Below, in pieces: positions 27,501 through 40,115 of a stretch of DNA of 64,000 nucleotides. Below the pieces are notes generated by a model. It saw nothing but the letters and a program-made list of their open reading frames with translations, was not told the DNA's origin and ran no database searches. How positions within the stretch are numbered: position 1 is the stretch's first letter; each line of letters opens with the position of its first letter. Origin of the DNA: Hydractinia symbiolongicarpus (taxonomy: Eukaryota > Cnidaria > Hydrozoa > Anthoathecata > Hydractiniidae); assembly GCF_029227915.1 (NCBI RefSeq), contig NC_079877.1:24393851-24457850 (forward strand). The letters are read 5' to 3'. The translations under genes were made by a program, and so were the position numbers.

Positions 27501-30500
27501 ACCCCACGATTGTATTGCTTTCACTGAAGAATTCTTTCCGTAGAATCCAGACCAGCAATACCCGCCTCAATGATTAGAACGCTTAGACTAGCCGAACCAA
27601 ATCTTCACTCGCATGAAACCTGCCAATCACAGGTTGACAATACCCCTTATAAGATTGTTTATAGGATTGTTCAGAACTTTCAAAGCCGTTGAATAGATTG
27701 CTTAATCAAGAAATATACCCACAATATGTTCAGGGGGTTAGAATTTGCCCCTAAGACAGTCAAATGTCATTAAATTTAAACTAGCAAATTTTAATAAAAT
27801 GTTTAAATAAACTTGAGGAGATTTTAAGGATAAGATTCCAAATAAAGTAACTATTGTTGGAGAATACGGAACAGTTTTAAGGAGACTTTTTAATTAAGGG
27901 GTTTTTGAGGAGGTATGGCAAGCCTTTTTATGCATTTCCTAATTCTTTTGCATTCCTGGGTGACTTTGTAACACAATCTCCTACCAAGGGACTATAATTG
28001 CTATTTTGCAGAAATACCTTTTTTAAACTTTTTTGTAGGAATTTTCTTCAAATTTGCTGGCGACAACCTGGCACGCTTCTGTCTGACACGATAACGACAA
28101 TAACGACCAAGCTAGAGAAAAAAGCACAAAGATTAATAAACACATGATGGTTCAGACAGCTGTGTGGTGAACAATCCAAATATCTTATTGTTTCTTTACA
28201 ATAATCGTAATAATGTTGGTGTTTGCAACAGTGTGGATGAATGGTGCTCATCAATAAATTAAAAGAAAAAATATTTAAAAACATCATTAAAGGAGCACTA
28301 GTTAATATCAAGATCGGTGTTAAATTAGGGTCGGTGTTAGTATTGTTGTAAATAAGAGTTCGGAAATACAGCTAGAAGTGTTTTTTTCTCACATCAGTAA
28401 GCAACGCCAGGCTAATTTTAAATTATAGCTGGTGGCAGACCAAATAATAAGGCATTTTAGTATGTGGAATTTCTTCAATTCTCAAAAAGTACTGCAGGTA
28501 TCATCGTAAAAATCCATCAAAACACATTTACACATTTTTAATGCTTAAACAGGAATTCTATAAAGCTTTTAATACATTCACATGTGTTTACAAAAAATTA
28601 TTTACATGTAAATAAGCCAACTACAAGTGTACTGCTATCCAGTGCCAATCTTAATAAAAAGTATCGAAAAAAGCAAACGGCATTCTTACTTACACTGAAA
28701 ACAAACATAAAGAAAAAACAAATCCCAACAACCACTGCGAAGGGCACCAAATACAACTGCAAAGGTATTGTTGGTATGCCTGATATCCGTATTATTGAAC
28801 TAAATAAAAAAAATAAATAGTATTACCTGGGTTCCTTAGTTTGCAAATTTTTATCCATATTTGTGAGAATTTTGTTTGCACGAGAATCACTGGAAAGGGT
28901 TAATTCCCGAAAATAAATCTTCGCAAAATTACTAGAAATAAATAAATTGTTATCCACCAATTTTATTTTTTTCCCTTGTTTTCCTGGGTAATTTTTTTTA
29001 GAGTTAATAAAAACAATGGAGTCATTCTATGCCAAATTAATAGATTTTCAGAAGGATCCCTTCGCAAAATAATTCTTCACCAAAAAACGAAAATGGTTCG
29101 TTCGCGAAAACAATATTCGAGAAATATCTCAACATAACCGTTCGCGAAATTAATCTTTGCATAATGCATAATGGGTGTGATAACAAGAGTATTTCTTAGA
29201 GTTTTATTTTCATTATTTCGTTTCTGTTTCATGAAAACTGTTCAGATTGCTTGTAAAAAAACGTTAGGGTTAGAAGTTGGGGTTAGGTCTTAATTTTCTC
29301 ACAAAGTTTTTGATCACTTTATTTAGTTTCGTTTCCAAAGTATTTTTCAAAGGAAAAGGAAATTAAGAAGATGATGACATAATTTAGGGGGAGGTCTACC
29401 AAATAATTATGATTGCTTACATGGGAAGAGTGAGTGAAGAGTCCTGGAAAAATTGACAATATAATGTGTGAATGGTCAAGGTCTGATAAATCAGGCATCT
29501 AAAACTTTCGACTTTTTCAATCTACCACAAAAAATGATGAGAATATTGACTTGCTGGTAAATCCTTATATTTTCTTTATATCAAACTTTAATTTTTGGTC
29601 CTAACTTTTTTTACAACTAGCAAAATTTCTTAAATTTTTTGAAAGGTGGCTTATGAATGTGTAAATGTGTTATTTAAATGTGTTCTATATCAGAAGCGAA
29701 TGATTGAAAGAAGTTATTATGGTAAATTTCTGCGCTATCACTGTCTTGATCTGTGAAGAATTTAATTAATCAAAGCGTGAAACCGGTTTTTACTTAATTT
29801 GACATTTAATTGGTTCAATTTTGATAAAAAATAACATCTCTATCTAAAATACTATCTCTATTTAAAATTTTATTTTAAATGTAATGAATTTTTGAAACCT
29901 TCGCCAAAAAAAGATTTTCTACAGTGATTAGAAATTTTGAGGAAAGAAAAAGATAAGTTATGAAAATAAAAGGATAATTAGCAGAGTCAGGTCATAATTT
30001 TAAATTTTATATGTTTACATTAGGTTACCTATGTTTTTGTTTAAATGCAGATCAATTTCTTTGAATCCTTAAACTTAAGTGTAAAGGCAGTATAACTGAA
30101 AACGATCAAAACAATAACAATTTCCACAAACAGTCCAACTTCCTGTAATTGAACTTTCTATAACTCCAACAAACTTGTGATCCTCAATGAGGAAAAAATC
30201 TTTTTGCAAATGAACATTACGGAACTTACTTTGTGTAAAATAAATAATCCTGTAATGCGATACCAGATTCCTAAAAAACATGTTAAAGCATACTACATTT
30301 TTCCTTTATAAAACCCCCCGGTCAGTATACTAAACTTCTTCTTTATAAAAAAAACCTGCTCGGCATCCACAATTTCAACAGTTTCTTAACTTCTACAGTT
30401 ATTTTAGTTTCTTAATGGGTTGCTTTACTAAATTCAGTGGTATCTAGTTAAGTCCAAAGTAAAATTATGCCAACCATACAATAGTTTCAATTTTAATTAT

Positions 30501-33500
30501 ATTGGATGCTCAACATTTAGTGTCTCATAGCAAAATGACCAATTCCTGGTTCCAAAAAGTTATGATTTCTTACTAAAAGTATAAACACAAAAAAAAATTT
30601 TTTTCAAAAAGTTTATAAAAAAGTTTTTATGATTAAATTTACTGAAATTGACCTTTGCTTAAGGTACTTCAACCACTACAAAAAAAAGGCTTACATAATG
30701 CACACATACTGCTGAAATACCAGAGCCTTCACCTGAAACATAAAATAAGGTGTTTGTAGAATGCAATTACATAAAAGAGCTTACATGCAGTATTCCTGAA
30801 AGTAGGCAAACCCTAGAGGGCTATATAACCCTATGGTTGGAGAGCTTATCTTCATTCACAATAAACATTTAAACTAATTGTTAAGTCAGGTGTCTTATGG
30901 CATGACTTTATAAAGTTTGTGTAGAAAATAATGACATTGTCATTGCAGGTACAGGTGTTGAATGTTTAGGTTTATTATATTTAAAAAGTTGCAAGACGTG
31001 GACGAATTATGTTTCCCGTGTGTCTTTTACTGCCAAATTGCCAGAATGTGTTTTTGCAGCACTTTTAAAAATTGAGCTAGTCTCACTGTGCGCGCATCTT
31101 TGGTCCTACTCTCATCATAAAAAGATGTTTATAGTGATTTCAAAATAGCAGCGTCTCTTATGTCATTTGTAAATACACTTATTATAGTTGTAAACTGCAA
31201 AGAAAAAACAGAAACTGGAAATTTTATAATATAAAAAATTTTAATGATGAAAGTGAGAGGCAACACATGCTTTTATAACATTTCCTGCAGTCAGTTAATA
31301 GTTCCCAATAGTGAAATGCAGGAAATATTATTCTTCTGTGTCTAACAGTTTTTTTAACATAAAAAACCTAAACACGTGAACACCTAAGTCTACCATGACA
31401 ATGTAATTATTTTCTACACAAACCTTACATCAATTGTTCCATCGTTTAGTTTTTTAGTTGTGAAGATATTATTACAGTAAAGTTGAGAATTGGGTTCTAC
31501 AACCCCTCAAAATCAAGGCAGAGGTATGTTGTAACATTGTAAAAAAGATATCACCTAATTTCGAAGCTTACTGTCACATATTTTGGTAATGATTTTACCA
31601 AACTTATAAATAAACATACCACTCATTGTTGCAATATCTGAACTTGGCGAATTCCGATAAATTATTGCTGCTTCATATCCAGCTTTTTGTGCATTGAACA
31701 CCTAAAATTAATGATCTATTGTATAAGTATTATTACTTGAAGGGAAGAAATTAAGAATTTATTTTCAGAATTTTAATGGCAAAACAAAGACCCCAATTCT
31801 ATTTTCCTCTGATACAAACCAAGTTTTATTGCAAATTTTAGGTGCAGTATTTATTAGGGTTTTTAATTTTTAAAATACAAAATGAGTAAAAACAAACAAA
31901 TGTTATTCTTTTACTACAAATTTGTTTTTTAATTAAACATTAAATCAAAAAAAAATTTAATATAAGGTACAAATTTATGTTGTCATAAACAACATGTATC
32001 ATTTCCTTGTCACTTATTTTTTCTTGACTGTGACTTTCAGTCCGTTTTCTAATAAATGCTACATACAAAAAACTATACTTCTGATTACTGCTGCATTTTA
32101 AGGGTGGTGTTCAACAAAATCATTTTATATGCCTTTTGTCATTGGTTAATATTTACTTGAAAATTTACAGCAACAAAGAAAGGGTATAACAAAAAAGGCT
32201 GTTAATCTGGCAAAACAACTTAAAATTTCTACTATCACATACCTGTTTTGCATAAGAACAGGACTGCTGAGAAGATGATTCTTTTATTAAAAGGAATGCA
32301 TGATGTGATGAAACAACTGCTGGAAACACAGATTGGCATGCATTTAAAGGTCTTGCAAGAAATAATTGGCCCTAAAAGCAGATGCATTATCATAACTCTA
32401 TCGAAATAAACCTCCCTAAGGCATATAAAATTTAGGATCAATTTGAGGTAAAGCTACTTTGCACATCATCAACGAACTGCGTGGGAATGACACACTAACA
32501 TACTACCGCAGTGACCCACTTATATACTGCCTGGCAGATTCTTCTGATTGGCTTGCAATTTATTAGCCTGGCAGTGACTCTCTGCCGGGTAGTATGCTAG
32601 TGATACGCAAAATATCTCTGCATTAATTTAATCACACTGATTATATACTCACCCATTAGGATCAGAGTGAGTAGAAGGATATTCCCCGATATATTATCTA
32701 TATTTATAATGTGCAGATGTGCAAAAATGATTTTGAAACAAAAAAAACAAAAAAACAAGGGCTGATCCAGTAGGAAGCACAACTGAATTTTTTTTATAAT
32801 GATCATCAACAATCTGAAAAGACCAGTAATCTGAAGAAACTTACTTGTAAACCCTCCTCAGGTATTTCAGGACCAAATTCTGCTTCTTTGTCGCTAAATT
32901 GCTGTATAGTGAGATTAGATGACCTTGGTGGATACTAAAAAACACAAACATGTCCTTTATTGTCCTGTTTTTGTATTATTGTAATGTATTTATCTATCCA
33001 GTTACTATCCGAATACTAGGCAAGTGAAAACTTTATAAATATGGGAATCTGCCTATAAACACCATAGACAAAAAAAATAAATTAATAATAAATTAAATTT
33101 TCAAAAAAAAAAAAAAAATCAGCACGGAAAGATTGCATTACAAACCTGCAATGATCTAAAATTTCATAATTATAAAATAAAATTGACATAAACATAACAC
33201 TGCAGGTGTTTTAAAACAAATTAGATTACTATGTTAGATTTGTGTGATGTCAGAAATGAATGACTTGATTATTAAAAATAAATTGGCTGAGGCTAACATC
33301 TTAACTGGTGTGTTTAAAAATCAAGCACAAGTGACTATACAAATTCAAAACTTTAATTTCAGTACAATCCAGGACATTTGTTATTTTTTGATGACAAACC
33401 TCTCATGTTTTTATGTCAAATAATTTGTGTTAAGTATATCTAAATTTCTATTTTTTTTACTTTTTTGCAAGAATAAAACTTGGCAAACACATTTATAAAA

Positions 33501-35899
33501 TTTTTATGAAGTACTGTTATTGAAGCGTTTTCTTGGAAACCTTACCTTTCAAGAGAATACAGTGCCTAAAATAATAGCTGATTGGACCATCAGGATTCAA
33601 AAAGGAATGGTCAAATTGACCAGCAACTAATTCTGTATTCATTAAAGACAGTTTCGAAATTTATGCAAAAACATGGTTAATCAATAGCGTAGCTATAAAT
33701 TGTATAACCCAAAACTCTGAGATCATTTAAAACTATAGACCATTTAAAATATCAATTGCAAAATAAATGCCAATTTTTATTATGTTGTTAAATTATATAT
33801 TTCCTCATTTTTATTTAATAATTTTTTGATGTTTTAATTCACTTTATAGAGCCCCTATGAGTGTAACAGTGTTAAATTCATTCCTTTTTAAAAAACATGA
33901 GAATGTGCAGAAGGTTTATTTATAGTAGCGTGTGTGTACATTGTAATAAAAATAAAACAGGCCCCTCAAAAGCATGTGGCAAAAATTAAATTATAAATGA
34001 GCAATGGCAAAACATTCTGTGCATATGATTGTTGCGTAACATTTTTTCCTTTCAGGAAAGGAAAAAATGATTTAAAAAAATTCTCACACTAGCATTTTTT
34101 ATACAGTTAAAGGAAACCCGAGGTATAAAATGATGTTGGACTTATATTATAGAGCTTAAAAAGTTAGCTAACAAAGTCTTTTTTAAATTTTTTAAAAAGC
34201 TCTTTTCGTTCTTGATTTTGTTTAGAATTAGGGAGTTAGCATTACATAAATTTGTCCCATAAGGACACTCTAACTTAACTAGTTGTTCTATGGGCGAAGT
34301 CGACGGTAGCTTATGGTCTGTCGGTCAGCAAAATAAAAATAAATTTATTGAGAATGTAGAACAAAAAAAAATTAAAATAACAATGGCGGAGGGTGTTACG
34401 ACAAGCATATTTTTCTATGCATTTTATAATAATTTGTCTCACTATAAAAAATGTTTGGATATTTGTTCTCTTGTTTTGAATTATCATAATAACTAGTTGT
34501 CAGGGTGAAAAGATTAAAATACTTGCATGCTCAAAAATTTGTTTTTAAAAGTTATGCAGCAAGAATATTCCTCTTGTGCTGCTTTGAAAGTTATACATAA
34601 TATACTTGTGATTTTTTAAAAGTTATACAACAAGTTATATTTGCGCTGTTTCGAAATTTACACAGCAAGTTATTCTTCTCCCACTTAAATAATAAAAAAA
34701 AACAGAAAAGAGATTTTGATAAAAAAAAATACTGTTCTTTTATGTCTTTTGCACAGTCTTATAAGAAAATCTAAATTTTAGTGCAAAATCTTTTTCAGAC
34801 TATAGTTTAGTTGAAAGAAAGTCTTACGCAGCATTAAAATTATTACTTTAAAATTCATAATGGAGGAGGGTGTTACTACAAGCGTATTCTATCTTAGCTT
34901 TATTTTTTTGTCTATATTGTATCAACTAAAAGTCTTGCAGCATTACATTTTAGCTAGCATAATTTCAATCATATATAATAATCATAACGAAGGAGGGTGT
35001 TAAGACAATATTAATAGCTTTTTTGTTATAAATCACATAAAAATTTAAAATTTCGTTTAACCACATAACTATTTTTGCAAATATAAAATTTGTGCATCGC
35101 ACATTTTAGTTTCATCGGAACAAATTACCATAAGCCAAGAATTAACTGCAAGTGGCCTTAACAGCAATTAACATTAATGATTCACTTTGTTTAATAGAAA
35201 ATTGTAGATTGACATTCAACCAACACATCATTGATTATCTTCTAAGCTCATTATATTTTCACGAGATGGGATGAGAAAATGTGTTTTTTCTCAAAATTTT
35301 TTTGTTTAAAACTTTTTTTTCGGTCGGGCCCGCAGAACAACTAATTAAGTTGGAGTCGCCTCATAAGTATAGTTACAAGGTTTAATTTTTATTTTTAAGC
35401 AACAAAAAAAATTAATTTGCTTATTAAGAATTCTTAGCAGTTACCATGGCCAGGGATAAAATATTTTAAGTGCTGGAATAAGAAATAATTTTATGATAAT
35501 ATCACTGTTGGCAAATATGTTTTTTGACTCTGGAACATTTACTGGAAATTGGTAAAATCCCCAAAAAGGCAAATTCCAGGACTTAAGAAGACATAAACAC
35601 CTTTAAGCAGTTGTTTTAATTAGAAAAAGGTGCAAATATTTATACACTTACATCATTCAGACTAAACCCACTTTTATTGATTAAATTTCAACTATATCCA
35701 GTCAGGAAGAGACTATAAGAGTCACAATCACGGCCACAGATTATATATCTACAAACTCATCAATTTAATAATTATATTATATGGGTTAAATAAACAAGTG
35801 TTTAACATGGATAAAACTAAAAAATATGATTACCGCTTTAACATAGCCATCCACACTGGTAATTTGTGTTACCAACACCAAGAGTATATAATTATGCAT
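24563..35899 (-). CDS. RNF13: PA-TM-RING E3 ubiquitin ligase (RNF13/RNF167-like), complete, 10 exons
   Basis: Membrane-anchored ubiquitin ligase of endosomes/lysosomes (family knowledge). Exons (minus): 35834-35899, 32845-32934, 32243-32371, 31620-31701, 30695-30732, 30230-30270, 28694-28799, 28018-28111, 25124-25204, 24563-24810; the total of 975 nt is in frame, 324 aa. Layout: signal peptide about 1-18, luminal PA domain about 23-155 ([11 protein letters not shown] matches the family core), transmembrane helix about 162-184, juxtamembrane basic region ending KKFKKGDEYD, RING-H2 with C222, C225, C240, H242, H245, C248, C260, C263, then a Lys-rich and Ser/Glu-rich tail with ERTPLL at 305-310, a motif seen in vertebrate members. 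The ATG at 35899 was chosen because it opens a hydrophobic leader whose donor joins in phase to the PA exon; this first exon is the least certain. Two PA exons are only 38 and 41 nt. The last two large introns carry repeats. RNF167 or another family member is equally possible. Confidence 0.92.
25205..28017 (-). other. Large intron of the RNF13-like gene hosting a decayed ORF family member
   Basis: The intron between the juxtamembrane exon (28018-28111) and the first RING exon (25124-25204). It contains the pseudogene described at 25840-27640. Remaining sequence is AT-rich without further structure. Confidence 0.85.
25840..27640 (-). pseudogene. Frameshifted copy of a high-copy uncharacterised protein with cysteine-rich tail
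   Basis: Minus-strand fragments, in order: [11 protein letters not shown] and [20 protein letters not shown] (about 27350-27480); [44 protein letters not shown] (26791-27198); FGSEG and [20 protein letters not shown] (about 26290-26360); [20 protein letters not shown] (about 26080-26163); an acidic tail (25850-26030). These segments recall a large uncharacterised family with a GxxG-QRW core and a Cys-rich C-terminus found in many cnidarian gene lists. Frames change and stops occur between segments (one clear loss of a base after STLRKK), and part of the middle is missing, so this copy is dead. The family's function is unknown to me; high copy number suggests a mobile-element origin. Confidence 0.65.
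28908..29170. repeat. Dispersed GCGAAA-rich repeat, copy 1
   Basis: Contains CGAAAATAAATCTTCGCAAA and TTACTAGAAAT and ends in several TTCGCGAAA motifs. A diverged copy with the same order of motifs is at about 49605-49870. In an intron of the RNF13-like gene. Confidence 0.55.
30914..31423. mobile_element. 510-bp inverted-repeat element in an RNF13-like intron
   Basis: Arms 30914-30978 and 31359-31423 are inverted copies with about 80% identity by eye (shared GTTTGTGTAGAAAATAAT, ACATTGTCAT and GTTTAGGTTT). The 380-base centre has no ORF. Looks like a non-autonomous DNA transposon; exact ends are uncertain. Confidence 0.65.
32493..32602. mobile_element. Short foldback element
   Basis: Left arm CACTAACATACTACCGC (32493-32509) pairs with right arm GGGTAGTATGCTAGTG (to 32602); inner GTGAC and CTGCC/GGCAG motifs also pair. 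In an intron of the RNF13-like gene. Confidence 0.65.
32935..35833 (-). other. First intron of the RNF13-like gene
   Basis: 2.9 kb between the leader exon and the first PA exon. Contains a motif GGAGGGTGTTAnnACAA three times (34388, 34865, 34992) and imperfect repeats of AAAGTTATRCARCAAG around 34549-34680. No exon recognised. Confidence 0.6.
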
Positions 35900-36629
35900 A
35901 TCTTTTTCTAAAAAAGGATGGAGGAATTAGTATCAGACTAGTTGTAAACTTGTGAATGTAATCCACAGGTTTGATTATTGAAATAACTGACTAATAGTGG
36001 GAAGAATGAAGGTGTGTGTAACCACTTTTAACAGACAGTCAGATATATATTTCTTATTGACAAGTTTCATTGTGACGCATGTTGTTTATAATCCCCAGAC
36101 CTCTTACGCAGATCGACAGGCGAAATAATGCAGGCGGTAAGCCATGTTCCAAACCTTTTTTTTCAGGTATATGCATCTTTTGATCTTGAAATTAATATAT
36201 AGCTTGCCTGCAGTTTAGATTTAGATCATACAGTACAGTCCAGATGTAAGCGTACGCGCACGCTTAAGTTCCACACTTTTTTCTTGGAGGCAATAGTTGT
36301 TTGTCTTTTTTTCTGACTAATTATCTCGTGAGTCTTGTAAGTCATTAACTTGTGCGTAATAAACAAAGGATTATTGAAGAAACAATAGCTTATTATAACA
36401 GCACGTAACTATTGTTAAATAGTGTTAACATAACTATTCCCAATAGCATAATTGCAAATGTTATCAACTCTACCAATGTGACACGAAGAGCCATTGTTTA
36501 ATAGTTTATTAAATAAAAGATTTGCGTGGAAACTAAATAAACTAGCGAGAAGGTATTGTTGGTTGCGCGGGTTAAATAAAGCTTTTAAGTGATAGAAATC
36601 ATTAAATTTTAACAAAACTTTAACTTTGA

Positions 36630-36975
36630 TAGAAAAGCTTTTTTAGATTGCGTTTTAGAAGCGTTTAAAAAAATTTAAGCGAAAAGCGGCGATAGAAATG
36701 TTTTTTTAGATCACATTTTAAAAGTTTAAAAACGAAAAGCGGCGATAGAAATGTTTTTTAGATAGTATTTTAAAAGTTTAAAAACGAAAAACCGCGATAG
36801 AAATGTTTTTTTAGATCGCATTTTAAAAGTTTAAAAACAAAAAGCGGCGACAGAAATGTTTTTAGATAGTATTTTAAAAGTTTAAAAACGAAAAACCGCG
36901 ATAGAAATGTTTTTTTAGATTGCATTTTAAAAGTTTAAAAGCGAAAAACCACTATAGAAAAGGTTTTTTCGATGT
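36630..36975. repeat. Tandem repeat, unit about 57 bp, about six copies, alternating types
   Basis: Unit contains GATAGAAATGTTTTTTTAGAT, CATTTTAAAAGTTTAAAAACG and AAAAGCGGC or AAAACCGC. Units ending GCGGCGAT and CCGCGAT alternate, as do AGATCGCAT and AGATAGTAT, so the true period may be a dimer of about 115 bp. It lies just upstream of the RNF13-like first exon. Confidence 0.85.
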
Positions 36976-39761
36976 GTTTTAAAAATTTTATACTCTTTCT
37001 TTGGTATTAAAATTTAAAAAAAAATGTTCTCACAATGAGTGTTTTGAACTTTCCAGAATGTCAAAAGTTATATTTTTAGATTTTTTCTTTCTCCAGTGTT
37101 AAAATTTAATTTGTTTTCGAAATCTTATCGTGAAGGGAAAAGTCCAGAACGTAGGGTTTTTTGGTTTGCGTTGCTAAATGTTGCCCTTTATAAAAAGAAC
37201 TTTTAAAAGTTTTGCATGTTAACAAATATGTTTCGACGATAAAGAAGTATTACTAAAAGTTTTGAAGCATTAGTTTTTTTAAAAAATCCTTAGATCATTG
37301 GATTTGTTGTTTTTTAAGAGTGCTTGTGTATATATCGAGATTAAAATCGCGGTACTATAATTAGTTTTGTTGTTAAAAAAAATAAAAATTCAATGCCCTT
37401 CGCGTTTAATTTTTTCTCTCGCAGAGTATTGTTTATAAACAATGTTTCTTGCTATGCTTTTGTTTTTTTACGAAGCAATTATTTTTCCGCAATTTGAAAG
37501 GAACTCGCTATCCTATTGTTTTTTTGAACAAATTATTTTTGCAAGTTGACTGTACAATTATACTTACATTTGGACTGTACTGTATCTCAGATAAAAGGTG
37601 TTAGTATCCACAGTACAAAAGTTTTTAACCATAATTTAACTTTTTTCACCTAAGGTCTGCATTTTTTTGCCTGTCAATTTTTTTGACTTTTTCTGCACAT
37701 GCGCAAGAATCCTGTAAAAATGCAAACATTAAAACTCATCTATAAGGAGTCACACCTTCAGTATAAAGCTTTTCTCCAATTTCCTCCAAGTCAATTTTTT
37801 TATGAGAGAATTTGTACAGTTGTCTAGACGAGGGTGCTGACTCGCCGAAAACGCTGTATATACGAGGGGGCAGCAGGCATTTTTTTCGGGCTTTTTCTCA
37901 GGGTTTTTGTCTGTAATTAGGAAAAGCCTGGACCCGACCGAGCTCATTGTTTCCTTTAAATTTGTCGAGAAGAAGGAAGGTGCTATTTTGTCGTCGTACT
38001 TACAGTTTATTATTTGTGGGATTTTATTACAGATATTTATCGAATTAATAATATAAAAAACAGTCTTCCACTATCACTGCTTGACATTAAATTATATATA
38101 CATATACATAGAAATAAATGTTTAAAAAAATGTTGTTTTGGGTTAATTTGGGTTTCTTCAGGCGAAATTTTAAGTTTTTTAAAAACACTAGTAGACGTCC
38201 AACAACTCTGTGGTTTTTGCAGCGTTTCTGATGAGTCGGCACCGTAGTTTGTCTAGGAAATGTATTATATAGTTTTAAAAAGCCATATAAGATGTATGTA
38301 CGCATCCAGTCATGCTGCTGGTTACAGTAAACATATTTTCAAGGATGGCATCAGTGATTAGCTATAATAATTAGCTACCTATTTTGCCAGCAATACACTC
38401 AATCATAGTGCCATGTTTTTCCAGCGCGCATGAAATAACATTACGTAATGCTATCCAAAAAAGATGCGTGTTCAGAAATGGAGGTAACGAAACATTAGTG
38501 CAGAAAAACTCAAGGCTAGCAAAGCGAATATAAGGAAAAAGATCGACTAACTGCTGTGTTATAGGATTCATGAATAGCCAATACCTTGGAAAAATCATAG
38601 TTACTACAATAAAAAAATGAAAAGAGACAAATGCTCAATTCACGAGGGTTTATGTCATCATTCGTGCTAGTGCAAAGCACCATTCGTTAATGCACATGTT
38701 ATGGTTCAAATTATAGTTAAACAATCGCTTTCTCAAAGCATAGATTAGATGTCTACTTTGCGTAATCCCTTTCTGAAAATTACTTTGCTAAACAAGCATA
38801 AAAGTGACAACAAAGATTGCACATAGATGCTGTGCTTGGAGCGGTACGCAAAGAAGTCAAGCTTTGAATGCATGTTTCATTTGTGCGAATGTTAAAATAA
38901 AATTGTGCAAGTATAGCATGGTTAAAACATATAGTGAGTAAATGTTGAAATCTGAATTTCTGCCACGTTTTTATTGTGGATTTTGTTTGTTTTGAACATT
39001 TTCCTCCGTGTTTGCTTGGTTTGTCTACATTTTTTACCTCCATTTCTGCGCGCGCATTGGCCATTACATAATCACTTGGATGCCCACACAAATAAATATC
39101 GGGACTGTGATTTCATGTATTGTTTTAAAAAAACCTGGAGATGATGCCATAACTCTGTATTATTAGCAAAAATTTAATGCTATTGAAGTCAGTGAAGCTT
39201 AATTGCATTAAATAAATTCTGGTTTACAAGTTTCTTTAGGCATTTTCGTTAATTTCCTTCGTGCTAATTTTGTGATCGTTAATTTCCTGGAAAAATGTAG
39301 TTCAGGCGTCCTACTTCTGTACTTGTACCTAGCCAGTAGCTACATAAAGAGTGAGCATACAAAAATATCTAGAAGTAAAACTGATGGGTAGTTATATAGC
39401 TTACTAGCAAGATAGCTACCTATTTAGTTAGCTAGTTCTTTATTCCAAAGTTGCTAACCAGAGAATCATTTTGTTTTGTTTTGTTTTTGACAAAAAAACA
39501 TGCCGGCTGCATCGATCATCTCGTGCTTGTTATAACGTATCGGCATGGCGCGCCAAACTTAGTGAAACTTTCCGCAAACTTTTTTTGACCTTTCATTTTC
39601 GAAAATTTATTTAGTGGCAAACTTTCGATATCCCCACTATATTTGTTAAAAAAGTCAATCAGAAATGTTTTACCTTCGTGTAGCCTAATTTCTCTCAAAA
39701 TTCAGAAGTTATTTATTTTTCCATTGTGAATTAGAAAGAAAAGACGACAATACTTGATATG
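36976..39761. other. 2.8 kb without a supported gene
   Basis: Intergenic, AT-rich, upstream of the RNF13-like gene and before the first SINE. Several 60-100 codon ORFs on the minus strand show no recognisable domain. The promoter of the RNF13-like gene should be in or near this stretch. Confidence 0.5.
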
Positions 39762-40115
39762 TGGCGCCGTAGATTAGTGGTTATAGCTCTCGTACTCTGT
39801 GCGGGAGACCGGGGTTCGATTCCTCTTGACGGCGATTCAGCATGGGCGAGTGAATGTTACCATAGCCCCGGGTTAACCCAAGCCATGTGAGGGAAATTGG
39901 GAAGATGGCACACTGTGTGGGCCGTTGGATGTTGCCGGGAGTTGTCTGGTAGAGCGCGGGCTCTAATTGGGTCTGCGTAGCTCAAAATGAGCATTAAATA
40001 CTCTAGGACTCTCCATCTACGCCATGGCCCCTCCTGGAAATAATAGACAGGGTATATCCCTCGATATTTGTGAGGCTAGCCATGTAAAATATGCACATCT
40101 ATCTATCTATCTATA
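39762..40115 (+). mobile_element. tRNA-headed SINE, copy 1
   Basis: The first about 75 bases look like a tRNA: GCCGT at the start pairs with ACGGC, A box TAGATTAGTGG at 39770-39780, B box GGTTCGATTCC at 39813-39823. A body of about 240 bases follows (conserved CCCCGGGTTAACCCAAGCC), and the 3' end is (ATCT)n at about 40094-40115. The body and tail rule out a plain tRNA gene. Copy 2 at 44213 matches along the whole length, apart from a 13-17 base block near 39950-39962 present only here. The partner LINE is unknown. Confidence 0.88.

Noticed and set aside
30075-30281. 68-codon minus-strand ORF as an exon
   Set aside because: Only 30230-30270 of it is exonic and in another frame; it is the micro-exon of the RNF13-like gene.
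33541-33562. Possible micro-exon of the RNF13-like gene (AG ... GTAAGG)
   Set aside because: Adding it breaks the phase between the leader exon and the PA exon, whereas 35834-35899 joins directly in frame.
39516-39698. 60-codon minus ORF with balanced composition
   Set aside because: No recognisable motif and no neighbouring exons.
39762-39836. A true tRNA gene
   Set aside because: The tRNA-like part runs on into a conserved body and a microsatellite tail shared with a second copy, so it is a SINE head.
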